This document shows positions 1-9,634 of a DNA stretch of 50,523 nt, piece by piece. A program made the position numbers and the translations under genes. Under the pieces are notes generated by a model that made no database searches, had not been told where the DNA came from, and saw only the letters and a program-made list of their open reading frames with translations. Source of the DNA: Novosphingobium capsulatum (GTDB taxonomy: Bacteria; Pseudomonadota; Alphaproteobacteria; Sphingomonadales; Sphingomonadaceae); the NCBI GenBank assembly GCA_015661825.1, contig DQVI01000128.1, forward strand, positions 1-50,523. The letters run 5' to 3'. The first letter of the stretch is position 1. Each line of letters begins with the position of its first letter.

Positions 1-30
1 CTGCGCCTCGGTGAAACGGCTCTTCCTCAT
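1..30 (-). CDS. IS3-family transposase OrfA, N-terminal fragment
   Basis: The frame begins with ATG at 30 on the minus strand and reads MRKSRFTEAQ before leaving the window. This opening closely resembles the usual start of IS3-family OrfA helix-turn-helix proteins, which bind the element's ends. An AGAAGGAG ribosome-binding site lies just upstream. Only ten residues are visible, so assignment to a subgroup is not possible. Confidence 0.55.
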   Translation of the reverse strand, partial: MRKSRFTEAQ

Positions 31-62
31 GCGTCTGCTCCTTCTCGTGGACAGACTCTACA
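1..62 (-). mobile_element. End of an IS3-like insertion sequence, cut by the window edge
   Basis: On the minus strand a terminus-like sequence TGTAGAGTCTGTCC starts at 62. About 30 bases further on there is an ATG that opens a reading frame typical of IS3-family OrfA. The rest of the element, including its other inverted repeat, lies left of the window, so family and boundaries are inferred from the first ten codons and the general layout only. Confidence 0.5.
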
Positions 63-255
63 TCAGAATGAGGGATCTTTCGGGGGGCAGGTCATCAGCA
101 TAGTTGGTCACCGTCCGCGCGAACACGTCAAAGAACCGCAATGCGTTCTCGTTCCTTGCCGATGTGTCCCAGTAGATCTGCGAGACCTGCGCCCGCTTGT
201 CGTCGACGTCGTAGCTACGACGCCATGCGCTGTCGGAAACGCGGAGAGCCGTCAT
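58..255 (-). CDS. Small hypothetical protein, C-terminus probably replaced by IS insertion
   Basis: A 65-residue frame starts with ATG at 255 inside the end of the integrase gene and is therefore probably co-transcribed with it. It is polar and has no membrane segment or motif I recognise (it contains QIYWDTSARNENALRFF). Its last Met codon and TAG stop fall exactly at the IS3-like end, so the natural C-terminus was probably cut off by insertion. The short length and overlap with the integrase leave open that it is not translated. Confidence 0.35.
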   Translation of the reverse strand: MTALRVSDSAWRRSYDVDDKRAQVSQIYWDTSARNENALRFFDVFARTVTNYADDLPPERSLILM

Positions 256-1558
256 GCCCGGCCTCCTGCGTTTTCGCACGCCACGGCCGATGCGCCGGAA
301 GCAGCAGGTATGGCTCGACAATGCCCTCCATCAGCAAGTCGGCCCAAGTCTGTGCGAGAAAGCGTCGGCGCGGCAGGTACAAGGCACGATTGTAGATGGG
401 CTCGACGCCTTGCTGCGCATGCGCCAGCATCAGATCGATGATGGCCCGGTCCCGCTCCTGGTCCTCGAGAGCCGCCCGCTCGTTCATGATCGTGGAGAAC
501 GTCGTGCGCCACCCGTGGGGTACATGGACCCCACGATACCCCGCGAGGCGATAGACCTTGCTCAGGGTGCTGTCGCTGATCGGCTTCATCCACGAACCCG
601 TGCCGGGGAAGAGCCAGTTTGCTCCAAACCGCGACTGGCAGGCAGGGCTTTCCGAAATTGCCGCCTTCACCACGGCCACAGCCTGTCGGGAAAGCGGGAT
701 GACGAACTCCCATGTGATGTCGCGCTTTTGCGACTTCGTGAGCTTCATCTTCTCGGCCGGGATGCGCCAGATCGGCTGTGCCCCGTCCAGATCCTCGAAC
801 TCCTGCCGTTCGGCCAGGCGCACAACGCCCGGTCGCGCAGCTGTCAGGGCAAGAAGCCGGGATGCCAGCAGCGTCGACCAGTGCGAGCCGGGCAATGCCT
901 CCACGTCCATCAGCAGCTTGCGCGCGAAGTTCACTTCGCGCGCCGCCGGTCTTAGCCGTGGATCCGTCGGAACGAGGGCCTTCTGAATGATTGCCGCCGG
1001 ATCCGTCTCGGCCAGGCCCGAGGCAATCGCCCAGACGAACACTTCCGAGACATGGTTGCGCACCCGGTGCGCAACGTCGTGCGCCCCGCGCTTCTCGATC
1101 TTGCGGATCATCTCCAGGACAACGGGCGGCGTGATACTGCGAATCGGCAATCGACCGAGCGACGGGAAAGCATGCAGTTCCAATCTGCCAAGGATTGCAG
1201 CCGCATACCTGCCGGTGACCGACTTCTTCTTCACCGCATGCCACGCACGCGCCACACGCTCGAAATTGTCGAATTCGTCCGCGATCGCCTGCGCCTTGCG
1301 CATCTGCTTCTCGGCCGAGGGGTTGGTGCCATCGCGCAACTGCGCCAGCGCCTTGTCCCGCGCTAGCCGCGCCGCGCTCAGACTCACGGCCGGATAGAGG
1401 CCTATCGAGAGCGTCTTCTCTTTCCCCGCATACCGATACTTCATCCGCCAGAGCTTCGAGCCCGACGCCCGCACGAGCAGATACAGCCCGCGCTCGTCGA
1501 ACATCTTGCGGTCTTTCTCGCCGCAGATCGCCTTCCGGCAGGCCGTGTCGGTCAGCAA
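215..1558 (-). CDS. P4-type tyrosine site-specific integrase
   Basis: Tyrosine recombinase of the P4/CP4-57 class, which inserts and excises islands at tRNA 3' ends. The N-terminal DUF4102 arm-binding domain is visible (GLYLLVRASGSKLWRMKYRY, then LSIGLYPAVSLSAAR). The catalytic domain has the first Arg in LTAARPGVVRL, the H-x-x-R box in HGWRTTFST, a His in LMLAHA and the Tyr region IYNRALYLPRRR, so it looks intact. I place the start at TTG 1558 (447 aa), where the family's LTDTA opening begins. The frame stays open upstream and ATG 1663 is an alternative that adds 35 residues unlike the family. The gene lies just downstream of tRNA-Gln in the same orientation, the usual geometry, so the island extends to the left of the window. 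Confidence 0.88.
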   Translation of the reverse strand: MLTDTACRKAICGEKDRKMFDERGLYLLVRASGSKLWRMKYRYAGKEKTLSIGLYPAVSLSAARLARDKALAQLRDGTNPSAEKQMRKAQAIADEFDNFERVARAWHAVKKKSVTGRYAAAILGRLELHAFPSLGRLPIRSITPPVVLEMIRKIEKRGAHDVAHRVRNHVSEVFVWAIASGLAETDPAAIIQKALVPTDPRLRPAAREVNFARKLLMDVEALPGSHWSTLLASRLLALTAARPGVVRLAERQEFEDLDGAQPIWRIPAEKMKLTKSQKRDITWEFVIPLSRQAVAVVKAAISESPACQSRFGANWLFPGTGSWMKPISDSTLSKVYRLAGYRGVHVPHGWRTTFSTIMNERAALEDQERDRAIIDLMLAHAQQGVEPIYNRALYLPRRRFLAQTWADLLMEGIVEPYLLLPAHRPWRAKTQEAGHDGSPRFRQRMAS

Positions 1559-1710
1559 GGGAAGATGCCCCCGCCGATACCCCACATAATACCCCAGATT
1601 GGCTTGCGCTTGGCTGAGACTGGTTGAGCGTGCATGAGCCGTATGTCGCAGAAAAAGCGCCATAAAAGCAAGGCGCATGGGCCTTGTTGAGATCGGCTGA
1701 TACAGGGAAG

Positions 1711-1784
1711 TGGATGCCCCGCGAGGATTCGAACCTCGATAGACGGAATCAGAATCCGTAGTCTTACCATTAGACGACGGGGCA
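1711..1784 (-). tRNA. tRNA-Gln (CTG anticodon)
   Basis: A 74-nt cloverleaf with encoded CCA can be drawn on the minus strand. Acceptor strands TGCCCCG and CGGGGCA pair, the anticodon loop is TTCTGAT, giving CTG, and the T-loop is GGTTCGAATCC. It is the probable attachment site of the integrase gene that follows it: the 3' end would be regenerated on integration, which keeps the tRNA functional. Confidence 0.95.
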
Positions 1785-2035
1785 CCGGGAGGCGCCCCTC
1801 TATGCGGGGCGGGCTGGGGCGTCAACCCCTTTTTGGCGCGTTACGAAGCGGGGGCGCAAAGGCGGTGGAAAACCTGTTGATTGCCTTCATTTACAGGTTC
1901 TGGCGCATTGCTCCCCACCGGGAGCCGGGTCTGCCTCAGGGGCAAACCTTGCCGTGGGAGCACCATGACGCTACGATGACGCCCAAGTACCCGTTTGGCC
2001 CAATGCCGGCGGGAAAACACAAGCGAATTTGAATC
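1785..2035. other. Intergenic region upstream of the Ppx/GppA gene
   Basis: About 250 bases between tRNA-Gln and the phosphatase gene. It must hold the promoters of the tRNA (minus) and of the ppx-rlmE pair (plus). I see no convincing gene, riboswitch or terminator. Core chromosome appears to resume here. Confidence 0.5.
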
Positions 2036-3619
2036 ATGGCGGAATCCACTCCGCCGGCCAGGGGGCGGGGGCCGCGATCCGGCGGAAGGAACAGGCAGCG
2101 CAGGCCCAGGGCGGCCGCGCCTGACTCTGCCGCGACCGGTGCGAAGTCTTCCACCTCCACAGCCGGCCACACTGCGTCCTCTGGCGCCTCGCCGGAAAGG
2201 CCTCAGCCGGGCGGGCATGGGCAGACAATTCATGGACCGGCAGCCCATGGGCAGGCGGCTCACGGGCAAACCGGGGCCGATGCCAAGAGCCCCGCTCGCA
2301 AGGGACGCGGCACGCCCCATCGCAAGGGCAAGGGGCGCAAGCCAGGCAAGCCCCGCCGCGCGCGCGGCAAGGCTGCCCAACCCCATGCGCCATCTTCCCA
2401 TGCGCCCCGTGCCGCCGAGACAGGTCCGGCCAAGGTCGGTCACGCCACCCCGACGGCAGAACTGCCTGCAACCGCGCCCGGCGGAGGCGAGGCGCCCCTT
2501 TCCGCCGCTGTCACGGCGACAGGGGGAGCAGCCGGGGCGGTCGCAACGGGGGCTGGCGCTATACCGCGCGTCTGGAATCGCCCTGTGCCGTTCCACCGTC
2601 AGGCTTATGCCGCGATCGATCTGGGCACCAACAATTGCCGTTTGCTGATCGCGCGCCCGGCGGGCGAGCATTTCGTGGTGATCGATGCGTTCAGCCGGGT
2701 GGTCCGGCTGGGCGAAGGGCTGGCGCAGTCGGGCCGCCTGTCGGATGCGGCGATGGACCGTGCGCTCACCGCGCTGCATGTCTGCGCCGAGAAGCTGCGC
2801 AAGCGCAATGTCCATCTGGCCCGCTCGGTGGCGACGGAGGCCTGTCGGCGCGCGTCCAACGGCGCGGAATTCATCGATCGCGTCTATCGTGAGACGGGCA
2901 TCCGCCTCAACATCATCACCGCGCAGGAAGAAGCGCGGCTGGCCGTGCTGGGCTGCCATATCCTGCTCGAACATGGCGAAGGCCCGGCGATGATCTTCGA
3001 CATCGGCGGCGGCTCGACCGAGATGGTGCTCGTCGACCCGTCCGAGCCGGTGCCCCGCATCCTCGACTGGCAAAGCGTGCCCTGGGGGGTCGTCTCGCTC
3101 ACCGAAAGCACAGGCCCCATCGCCGACAGCCCCGAGGCGCGCGCGGCGGCCTATGCCGGGATGCGCGAGCGCGTGGCCAGCGGCTTTGCCTCGTTCACCC
3201 AGCGCATCGGCCAGACCCGCGCGCACGCCATCGAGCGCGGCGCGATCCGCCTGTTGGGCACGAGCGGCACGGTCACGACCCTTGCCAGCCTCTACCTCGG
3301 CCTGCCCCAGTATGATCGCCGCGCGGTCGATGGACTGATCGTGCCGACCGCGGACATGCGCGCGATCAGCCAGCGGCTGAGCAGCCTGTCCCCCGCCGAG
3401 CGCGTGGGCGTGCCGTGCATCGGGCGCGAACGGTCCGATCTGGTCGTCGCCGGCTGCGCGATCCTGGAAACCATTTTCGATATCTGGCCAGCCGACCGGC
3501 TGGGCATTGCCGATCGCGGCATTCGCGAAGGCATCCTGCGCAGCCTCATGGCGACGGGCGGTGATCCCGTCCGCAGCCGCGAGGCCTTGCGCCAACTCAG
3601 CAGCGGAGCACCCCGATGA
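2036..3619 (+). CDS. ppx: Ppx/GppA-family phosphatase with long basic N-terminal extension
   Basis: Exopolyphosphatase / guanosine pentaphosphate phosphohydrolase family (ASKHA fold); it removes terminal phosphate from polyphosphate or pppGpp. The domain begins near residue 185 with the phosphate-1 motif AIDLGTNNCRLLIA, has a phosphate-2-like motif FDIGGGSTEMVLVD, and LLGTSGTVTTLASLYLGL further on. The 527-aa protein carries about 180 residues of Pro/Ala/Gly/Lys/Arg/His-rich low-complexity sequence before the domain, including AAHGQAAHGQ. The start at 2036 gives the longest frame; a start nearer the domain cannot be excluded. The stop overlaps the start of rlmE (ATGA), so the two are translationally coupled. 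Which substrate it prefers cannot be told from sequence. Confidence 0.88.
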   Translation: MAESTPPARGRGPRSGGRNRQRRPRAAAPDSAATGAKSSTSTAGHTASSGASPERPQPGGHGQTIHGPAAHGQAAHGQTGADAKSPARKGRGTPHRKGKGRKPGKPRRARGKAAQPHAPSSHAPRAAETGPAKVGHATPTAELPATAPGGGEAPLSAAVTATGGAAGAVATGAGAIPRVWNRPVPFHRQAYAAIDLGTNNCRLLIARPAGEHFVVIDAFSRVVRLGEGLAQSGRLSDAAMDRALTALHVCAEKLRKRNVHLARSVATEACRRASNGAEFIDRVYRETGIRLNIITAQEEARLAVLGCHILLEHGEGPAMIFDIGGGSTEMVLVDPSEPVPRILDWQSVPWGVVSLTESTGPIADSPEARAAAYAGMRERVASGFASFTQRIGQTRAHAIERGAIRLLGTSGTVTTLASLYLGLPQYDRRAVDGLIVPTADMRAISQRLSSLSPAERVGVPCIGRERSDLVVAGCAILETIFDIWPADRLGIADRGIREGILRSLMATGGDPVRSREALRQLSSGAPR

Positions 3620-4305
3620 GCCGTTCCGGCAAGGACCCGCGCGAACGCCTGAAGACCGCCAAGAAGCGCACCGCTTCTTCGGCGCGCTGGCTTTCGCGCC
3701 AGATCAACGACCCTTACGTCAAGCAGGCCCGCGCCGAAGGCTGGCGCAGCCGCGCAGCCTTCAAGCTGATCGAACTGGACGAAAAATTCACCCTGCTGCG
3801 CGGGTCGCAGCGCGTGGTCGACCTTGGCATCGCGCCGGGCGGGTGGAGCCAGGTGGTGCGCAAGAAAGCCCCCGCCGCGCGCGTGGTCGGCATCGACCTC
3901 CTGCCCACCGAGCCGATCGAGGGCGTGACGATCTTCCAGATGGACTTCATGGCCGACGAGGCCCCCGCCGCGCTGGAAGGCGCGCTCGACGGCCCGCCCG
4001 ACCTCGTCCTGTCCGACATGGCCGCCAACACCGTGGGCCACAAGCAGACCGACCACTTGCGCACGATGGGCCTGGTGGAAACCGCCGTCGATTTCGCGAT
4101 CAACACCCTCGCGCCGGGCGGGGCCTTCGTCGCCAAGGTCTTTGCCGGGGGCACCGACCACGACCTGCTCACGATCCTCAAGCGCAATTTCACCACCGTC
4201 AAACATGCCAAGCCGCCCGCCAGCCGCAAGGATTCGTCCGAATGGTACGTGATCGCGCAAGGCTTCAAGGGCCGCGCCAAGCCCGCCGCTGAAGACGAGG
4301 CATAG
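3616..4305 (+). CDS. rlmE: 23S rRNA (uridine-2'-O-)methyltransferase RlmE (FtsJ/RrmJ)
   Basis: SAM-dependent Rossmann-fold methyltransferase that 2'-O-methylates U2552 in the A-loop of 23S rRNA on the 50S subunit. The 229-aa length is normal for alphaproteobacteria. The SAM motif is VVDLGIAPGGWSQVV. The K-D-K-E catalytic tetrad can be placed at AAFKLIELDEKF, LSDMAAN, AFVAKVF and SSEWYVIA. The basic N-terminus (SRSGKDPRERLKTAKKRT) suits rRNA binding. The gene overlaps the phosphatase gene by four bases, and this ppx-rlmE pairing suggests a joint stress-response transcript. Confidence 0.95.
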   Translation: MSRSGKDPRERLKTAKKRTASSARWLSRQINDPYVKQARAEGWRSRAAFKLIELDEKFTLLRGSQRVVDLGIAPGGWSQVVRKKAPAARVVGIDLLPTEPIEGVTIFQMDFMADEAPAALEGALDGPPDLVLSDMAANTVGHKQTDHLRTMGLVETAVDFAINTLAPGGAFVAKVFAGGTDHDLLTILKRNFTTVKHAKPPASRKDSSEWYVIAQGFKGRAKPAAEDEA

Positions 4306-4441
4306 GGACCGGAACCGGAGCGGAAACGGAGTGATCGGCGCATCGCGGCAGGCAGTGGAAAAAATCCCGTTGCGGTGCGCGCCACTCTGGGCTAACCGCC
4401 CGTCTCCCACCCGTGGCGCCCCGAAGCGCCATGCGACGAGA

Positions 4442-4515
4442 GGCCCGATGGCGGAGTGGTGACGCACCGGACTGCAAATCCGTTTACGCCGGTTCGATTC
4501 CGGCTCGGGCCTCCA
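4442..4515 (+). tRNA. tRNA-Cys (GCA anticodon)
   Basis: A 74-nt cloverleaf with acceptor strands GGCCCGA and TCGGGCC, anticodon loop CTGCAAA (GCA), T-arm CGGTTCGATTCCG, discriminator T and encoded CCA. A U73 discriminator is the known identity element of tRNA-Cys. The accessory patch begins directly downstream; I do not find a second copy of the tRNA 3' end at its right side. Confidence 0.96.
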
Positions 4516-4699
4516 CTTCTCCCTTCGTGAGCGCTCGCCTCCGATTGGGCATCTCCAGAATCTGCCATGAATTAAACCCCTTGATCTCGCGTGCGTTCAT
4601 CTCAATTCGGGATAACCGCAGCAATCGCGAGCCACGGAATAACGGCGGGACTTGATGGCGCTAGGCTTCGTGGACAAAGGTTGACAGAATACTCGTCGG

Positions 4700-5167
4700 T
4701 TGATTCAAGGCTGTCTTTTGAAGGCGGCCTTGGGCGAGCGGGTTGGACTGAGGGACGACGAGTGGGCGATCATCGGGGAATTGCTGCCGCCTGAAAGGGG
4801 GCGGGGTTGCCGCCCTGCGCAGGACAACCGGCTGTATTTCGAGGGCATGATGTGGATTGCCCGAACTGGATCGCAATGGCGCCACCTGCCTGACGAATAT
4901 GGCAAATGGAACAGCGTGTTCCGGCGCTACCGGCGCTGGGTATCGACCGGCGTGTTCGACGCGATGTTGGAAACGCTGACGGAAATGGTCGAGCGAGACG
5001 TCACCGCCGACATGATCGATAGCACCGTGGTCCGGGCACATCATTGTGCTGTCGGCATAAAAAGGGGACTCAGGAAACCGAGGCGCTTGGTCGATCGCGA
5101 GGTGGCTTCAGCACAAAGCTCCACGCCCGATGCGACGCAAAAGGGCGCCCTCTCGGGTTTGTCCTGA
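4700..5167 (+). CDS. IS5-family transposase, first frame (upstream part of frameshifted protein)
   Basis: Encodes the N-terminal DNA-binding region and the first catalytic Asp of a DDE transposase (DMIDSTVVRAH). Family-typical motifs are LRDDEWAIIGELLPP and WNSVFRRYRRW. The start is taken as TTG 4700. A slippery A AAA AGG lies at 5059-5065: a -1 slip moves from codons AAA AGG to AAA AAG and leads into the second frame, giving a fused protein of about 271 residues, normal for the group. Without slippage this frame continues in non-homologous sequence to 5167. Confidence 0.85.
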   Translation: MIQGCLLKAALGERVGLRDDEWAIIGELLPPERGRGCRPAQDNRLYFEGMMWIARTGSQWRHLPDEYGKWNSVFRRYRRWVSTGVFDAMLETLTEMVERDVTADMIDSTVVRAHHCAVGIKRGLRKPRRLVDREVASAQSSTPDATQKGALSGLS

Positions 5168-5514
5168 CGCCTGGGCAAAGTCACGACATACAGGGCTTCG
5201 GCCCGCTGTTCCGCATGATCGCAGACAAGATCGAGGCGCTGCTGGCCGACAAGGGGTATGACGCCGACGCCATCCGTGAGGAACTGACGAAAGCCGACGT
5301 CGAAGCGGTCATACCCGCCAAGAGCAACCGGCGCGAGCCCATCGCGCACGACCGCGAAAAATATCGCTGGCGCAACCTCGTCGAGCGCCTGTTCAACAAG
5401 CTCAAGAACTGGCGGCGCATCGCAACACGATACGACAAAACCAAGGAATCTTACCTCGGCTTTGTCAATCTCGTGTCAGTCCTGCAGTGGATACCCTTTG
5501 TCCACGAAACCTAG
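5044..5514 (+). CDS. IS5-family transposase, second frame (catalytic part)
   Basis: Carries the rest of the DDE domain: the second Asp in LLADKGYDADAIREEL and the catalytic Glu region WRNLVERLFNKLKNWRRIATRYDK. It is in the -1 frame relative to the first part and is expected to be made as a fusion by frameshifting at 5059-5065 rather than from its own start. The stop codon TAG (5512-5514) is supplied by the CTAG target site beyond the inverted repeat, not by the element itself. Confidence 0.85.
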   Translation: MCCRHKKGTQETEALGRSRGGFSTKLHARCDAKGRPLGFVLTPGQSHDIQGFGPLFRMIADKIEALLADKGYDADAIREELTKADVEAVIPAKSNRREPIAHDREKYRWRNLVERLFNKLKNWRRIATRYDKTKESYLGFVNLVSVLQWIPFVHET

Positions 5515-5902
5515 CCAATGTTACGGCCCACGATACAAAGTCAAATGATAATCATTACAAACAAGATATGCTGATTTAATGCCTTTGCTAGCGACGCACT
5601 CATGTAAAAAAACTGCACATCACAAAGTATAGATTTTGACGCAAGGTGGAATATTCCAATGATGTTTGCATAATTCTATTTTTCTTTATAGGCAAAATCT
5701 GTAATTTTAATTTTAGTGCATCTACCCATTTCTTCAATCTATCCATTCTAGGGGATTTTCCACCGCACTGGGAGTGCGGTGATAGAAGTGAAAATATTCA
5801 TTGAAATTTAGGAATTGGCGGCTATTTATAAGAGCGCAGTTGGGAGGCCTACCCTCGTTAGGCCGTTGGAGCCGAGTGCTCCGCCCGGCTGCCTTTTCCG
5901 GT
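5515..5902. other. AT-rich intergenic stretch with two hairpins upstream of the DUF3800 gene
   Basis: This is markedly AT-rich compared with the rest of the window and has no convincing reading frame. It holds a perfect hairpin at 5761-5781 (CACCGCACT, loop GGG, AGTGCGGTG) and a smaller inverted repeat at 5846-5864 (GGCCTA / TAGGCC). Neither is followed by a T-run, so they are more likely regulatory or structural than terminators. The composition suggests horizontally acquired DNA. Confidence 0.6.
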
Positions 5903-6652
5903 ATGCACCTCCTTTATATCGATGACTCAGGCTCCGTGTCGAATACTTCGGATCGACACATCATTTTGGCTGGATTTTCAGTATTTGAGCGCGCTGGCCA
6001 TTGGCTTGGTAAGGCCATGGATAAACAGGCGGAGGAACTCTGGTCGTCCTCTCCAGATAGCCTTGAGTTTCATGGCACTGAAATTCATTCTGGAAGCAAG
6101 AAGTGGCGAGCCTTGCCCCGAGATGTACGACACTCGGCGTATGAAACAGCCCTTCGAGCCTTATCCCGCAATCGCGAAGTTCGGCTATTTGCTGTCGCCA
6201 TACACAAAGAAGCAGTGGAAGCGCGGGACCCGATGGAGGTTGCCTTTGAGCAAATAGTCAGTCGCTTCGATCAAATGCTTGGCCGATTGTATAAGGCGGG
6301 TGATACACAGCGTGGTTTGATAATTGCCGACAAATCGACTTACGAAACTTCGCTACAAAAGCTTGCAATTGAGTTTCGTAAAAGCGGCCATACATTTGGG
6401 CATCTTAGAAATATATCAGACGTTCCATTTTTCGTCGACTCTAAGGCGACTCGGCTCATACAGTACGCAGATCTCGTGGCCCACACGTTTCGACGCTACA
6501 TTGAGTATGGGGACTCGAGTCGATTTGATATCATTCGGCACGCTTTTGATAACTCAGGCGGTATATTTCATGGCCTTTACCATAAAGTGCCTGATGGTGA
6601 TGCTTGCGCGTGTGCCGCATGTAACCGTCGAGTGTTGACCCAGAAAAAATAA
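5903..6652 (+). CDS. DUF3800 domain protein (putative RNase H-like fold), accessory gene
   Basis: A 249-residue protein starting at MHLLYIDDSGS, the typical opening of DUF3800. Family-like acidic positions are visible: Asp in YIDDSG, a Glu/His pair in EFHGTEIHSG, Asp in LIIADKST and Asp in LIQYADLVAHTFRR, an arrangement suggestive of a metal-dependent nuclease fold. The C-terminus has a CACAAC Cys cluster. The frame stays open upstream to TTG 5801, but the family starts at this Met. Codon use is AT-richer than the neighbours and the gene sits in the tRNA-Cys/IS patch. DUF3800 genes are often seen in mobile and defence regions, but their biochemical role is not established, so I assign none. 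Confidence 0.8.
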   Translation: MHLLYIDDSGSVSNTSDRHIILAGFSVFERAGHWLGKAMDKQAEELWSSSPDSLEFHGTEIHSGSKKWRALPRDVRHSAYETALRALSRNREVRLFAVAIHKEAVEARDPMEVAFEQIVSRFDQMLGRLYKAGDTQRGLIIADKSTYETSLQKLAIEFRKSGHTFGHLRNISDVPFFVDSKATRLIQYADLVAHTFRRYIEYGDSSRFDIIRHAFDNSGGIFHGLYHKVPDGDACACAACNRRVLTQKK

Positions 6653-6919
6653 GCAAGTCGTTCTCGCGGAGAGGGCCATGTTGAGGGCTACTCCATCAGC
6701 GACCGGCCAAGAACCCCCGCAATTTCATCACTCTCAAAGCCCAATGCAGAGACGACTCGGCCGCCATGCGGTCAAAGGCGCTTGTTCGCACCGCCAGCGT
6801 GGCGCCCTGCATCTGTCTTGATAGGCAGCCTCTATCAAACATGAGGCTTTCCGATTTGATTTTGGGGCGAGTTCTGGCCGACAGCCTGTTCTGACGGGCA
6901 GGCAACGACGGAGCGAGCG
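6653..6919. other. Intergenic region between the DUF3800 gene and the oxidoreductase
   Basis: About 267 bases. An inverted repeat AGCCTC...GAGGCT with a 10-base spacer (6828-6849) could be an operator or short hairpin before the oxidoreductase gene. GC content rises back towards the chromosomal level here, so this is probably the right edge of the accessory patch. No gene seen. Confidence 0.4.
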
Positions 6920-9205
<2,286 letters not shown>

Positions 9206-9228
9206 CCTTTCACCGGCAGAAGGGGGCC

Positions 9229-9417
9229 ATGTTCGGCCCCCGACTCACCACGATCTTCGCCAGCCGCTGGAAGGCCCTGTGGTGGGCGGGCGGGATTCTG
9301 GTTCTGGCCTGGCAACTGGTGCCAGAACCGGAGCAGGCGCCCACCGCTTCGGCCCCTGCCCCTGCTCCGGCCCACAATCCATGGGCCAGGGACAGCGCCG
9401 CAAGCTCTGGCAAATAA
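9229..9417 (+). CDS. Small single-pass membrane protein
   Basis: 62 residues starting with ATG at 9229, preceded by AGAAGGGGG at good spacing and 23 bases after the oxidoreductase stop, so possibly co-transcribed. A short basic N-terminus (TIFASRWK) precedes one hydrophobic segment (ALWWAGGILVLAWQLV), followed by an Ala/Pro-rich tail. That topology and the good ribosome-binding site support a real gene. I do not recognise a family and assign no function. Confidence 0.6.
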   Translation: MFGPRLTTIFASRWKALWWAGGILVLAWQLVPEPEQAPTASAPAPAPAHNPWARDSAASSGK

Positions 9418-9634
9418 CGACAGAAAAAGGGGAAAGTGCTCCGCACATCCGCTGCGACGGGCAATGGGGTGCGCTGGAAGATGCGCGGAGCCCTCTGGTT
9501 GTCTCCTGCGCGGGTGTGGCTGGCAATCGGTGCAGGCCCTCAGGACAAGCGCGTAGGCTGGCCCCGCCAAGCTGATGCCTCCGCCCAGCATTGCCGCTTT
9601 CACGCACGCTTTGAATGGCATAGGCTTCCGCCCC

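Larger units (their letters stand above)
4661..5514 (+). mobile_element. Complete IS5-family (IS427-like) insertion sequence
   Basis: About 850 bp bounded by near-identical inverted ends: GCTTCGTGGACAAAGG at the left, and at the right, read on the other strand, GTTTCGTGGACAAAGG. Both ends are flanked by CTAG (4661-4664 and 5511-5514), fitting the 4-bp YTAR target duplication known for IS5-type elements. It carries two overlapping frames joined by a probable -1 frameshift, the IS427 arrangement. All expected parts are present, so it may be active. Confidence 0.9.

Noticed and set aside
1785..2035. Possible riboswitch in the G/C-rich leader of the Ppx gene
   Set aside because: Several short complementary words exist, but I could not assemble a known aptamer or a convincing terminator.
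5761..5781. Hairpin resembling a CRISPR repeat (CACCGCACT-GGG-AGTGCGGTG)
   Set aside because: Only one copy exists, there are no spacers and no cas genes, so it cannot be called an array.
6696..6905. 69-codon minus-strand frame between the DUF3800 and oxidoreductase genes
   Set aside because: No ribosome-binding site, no recognisable domain, and it overlaps the likely promoter of the oxidoreductase gene.
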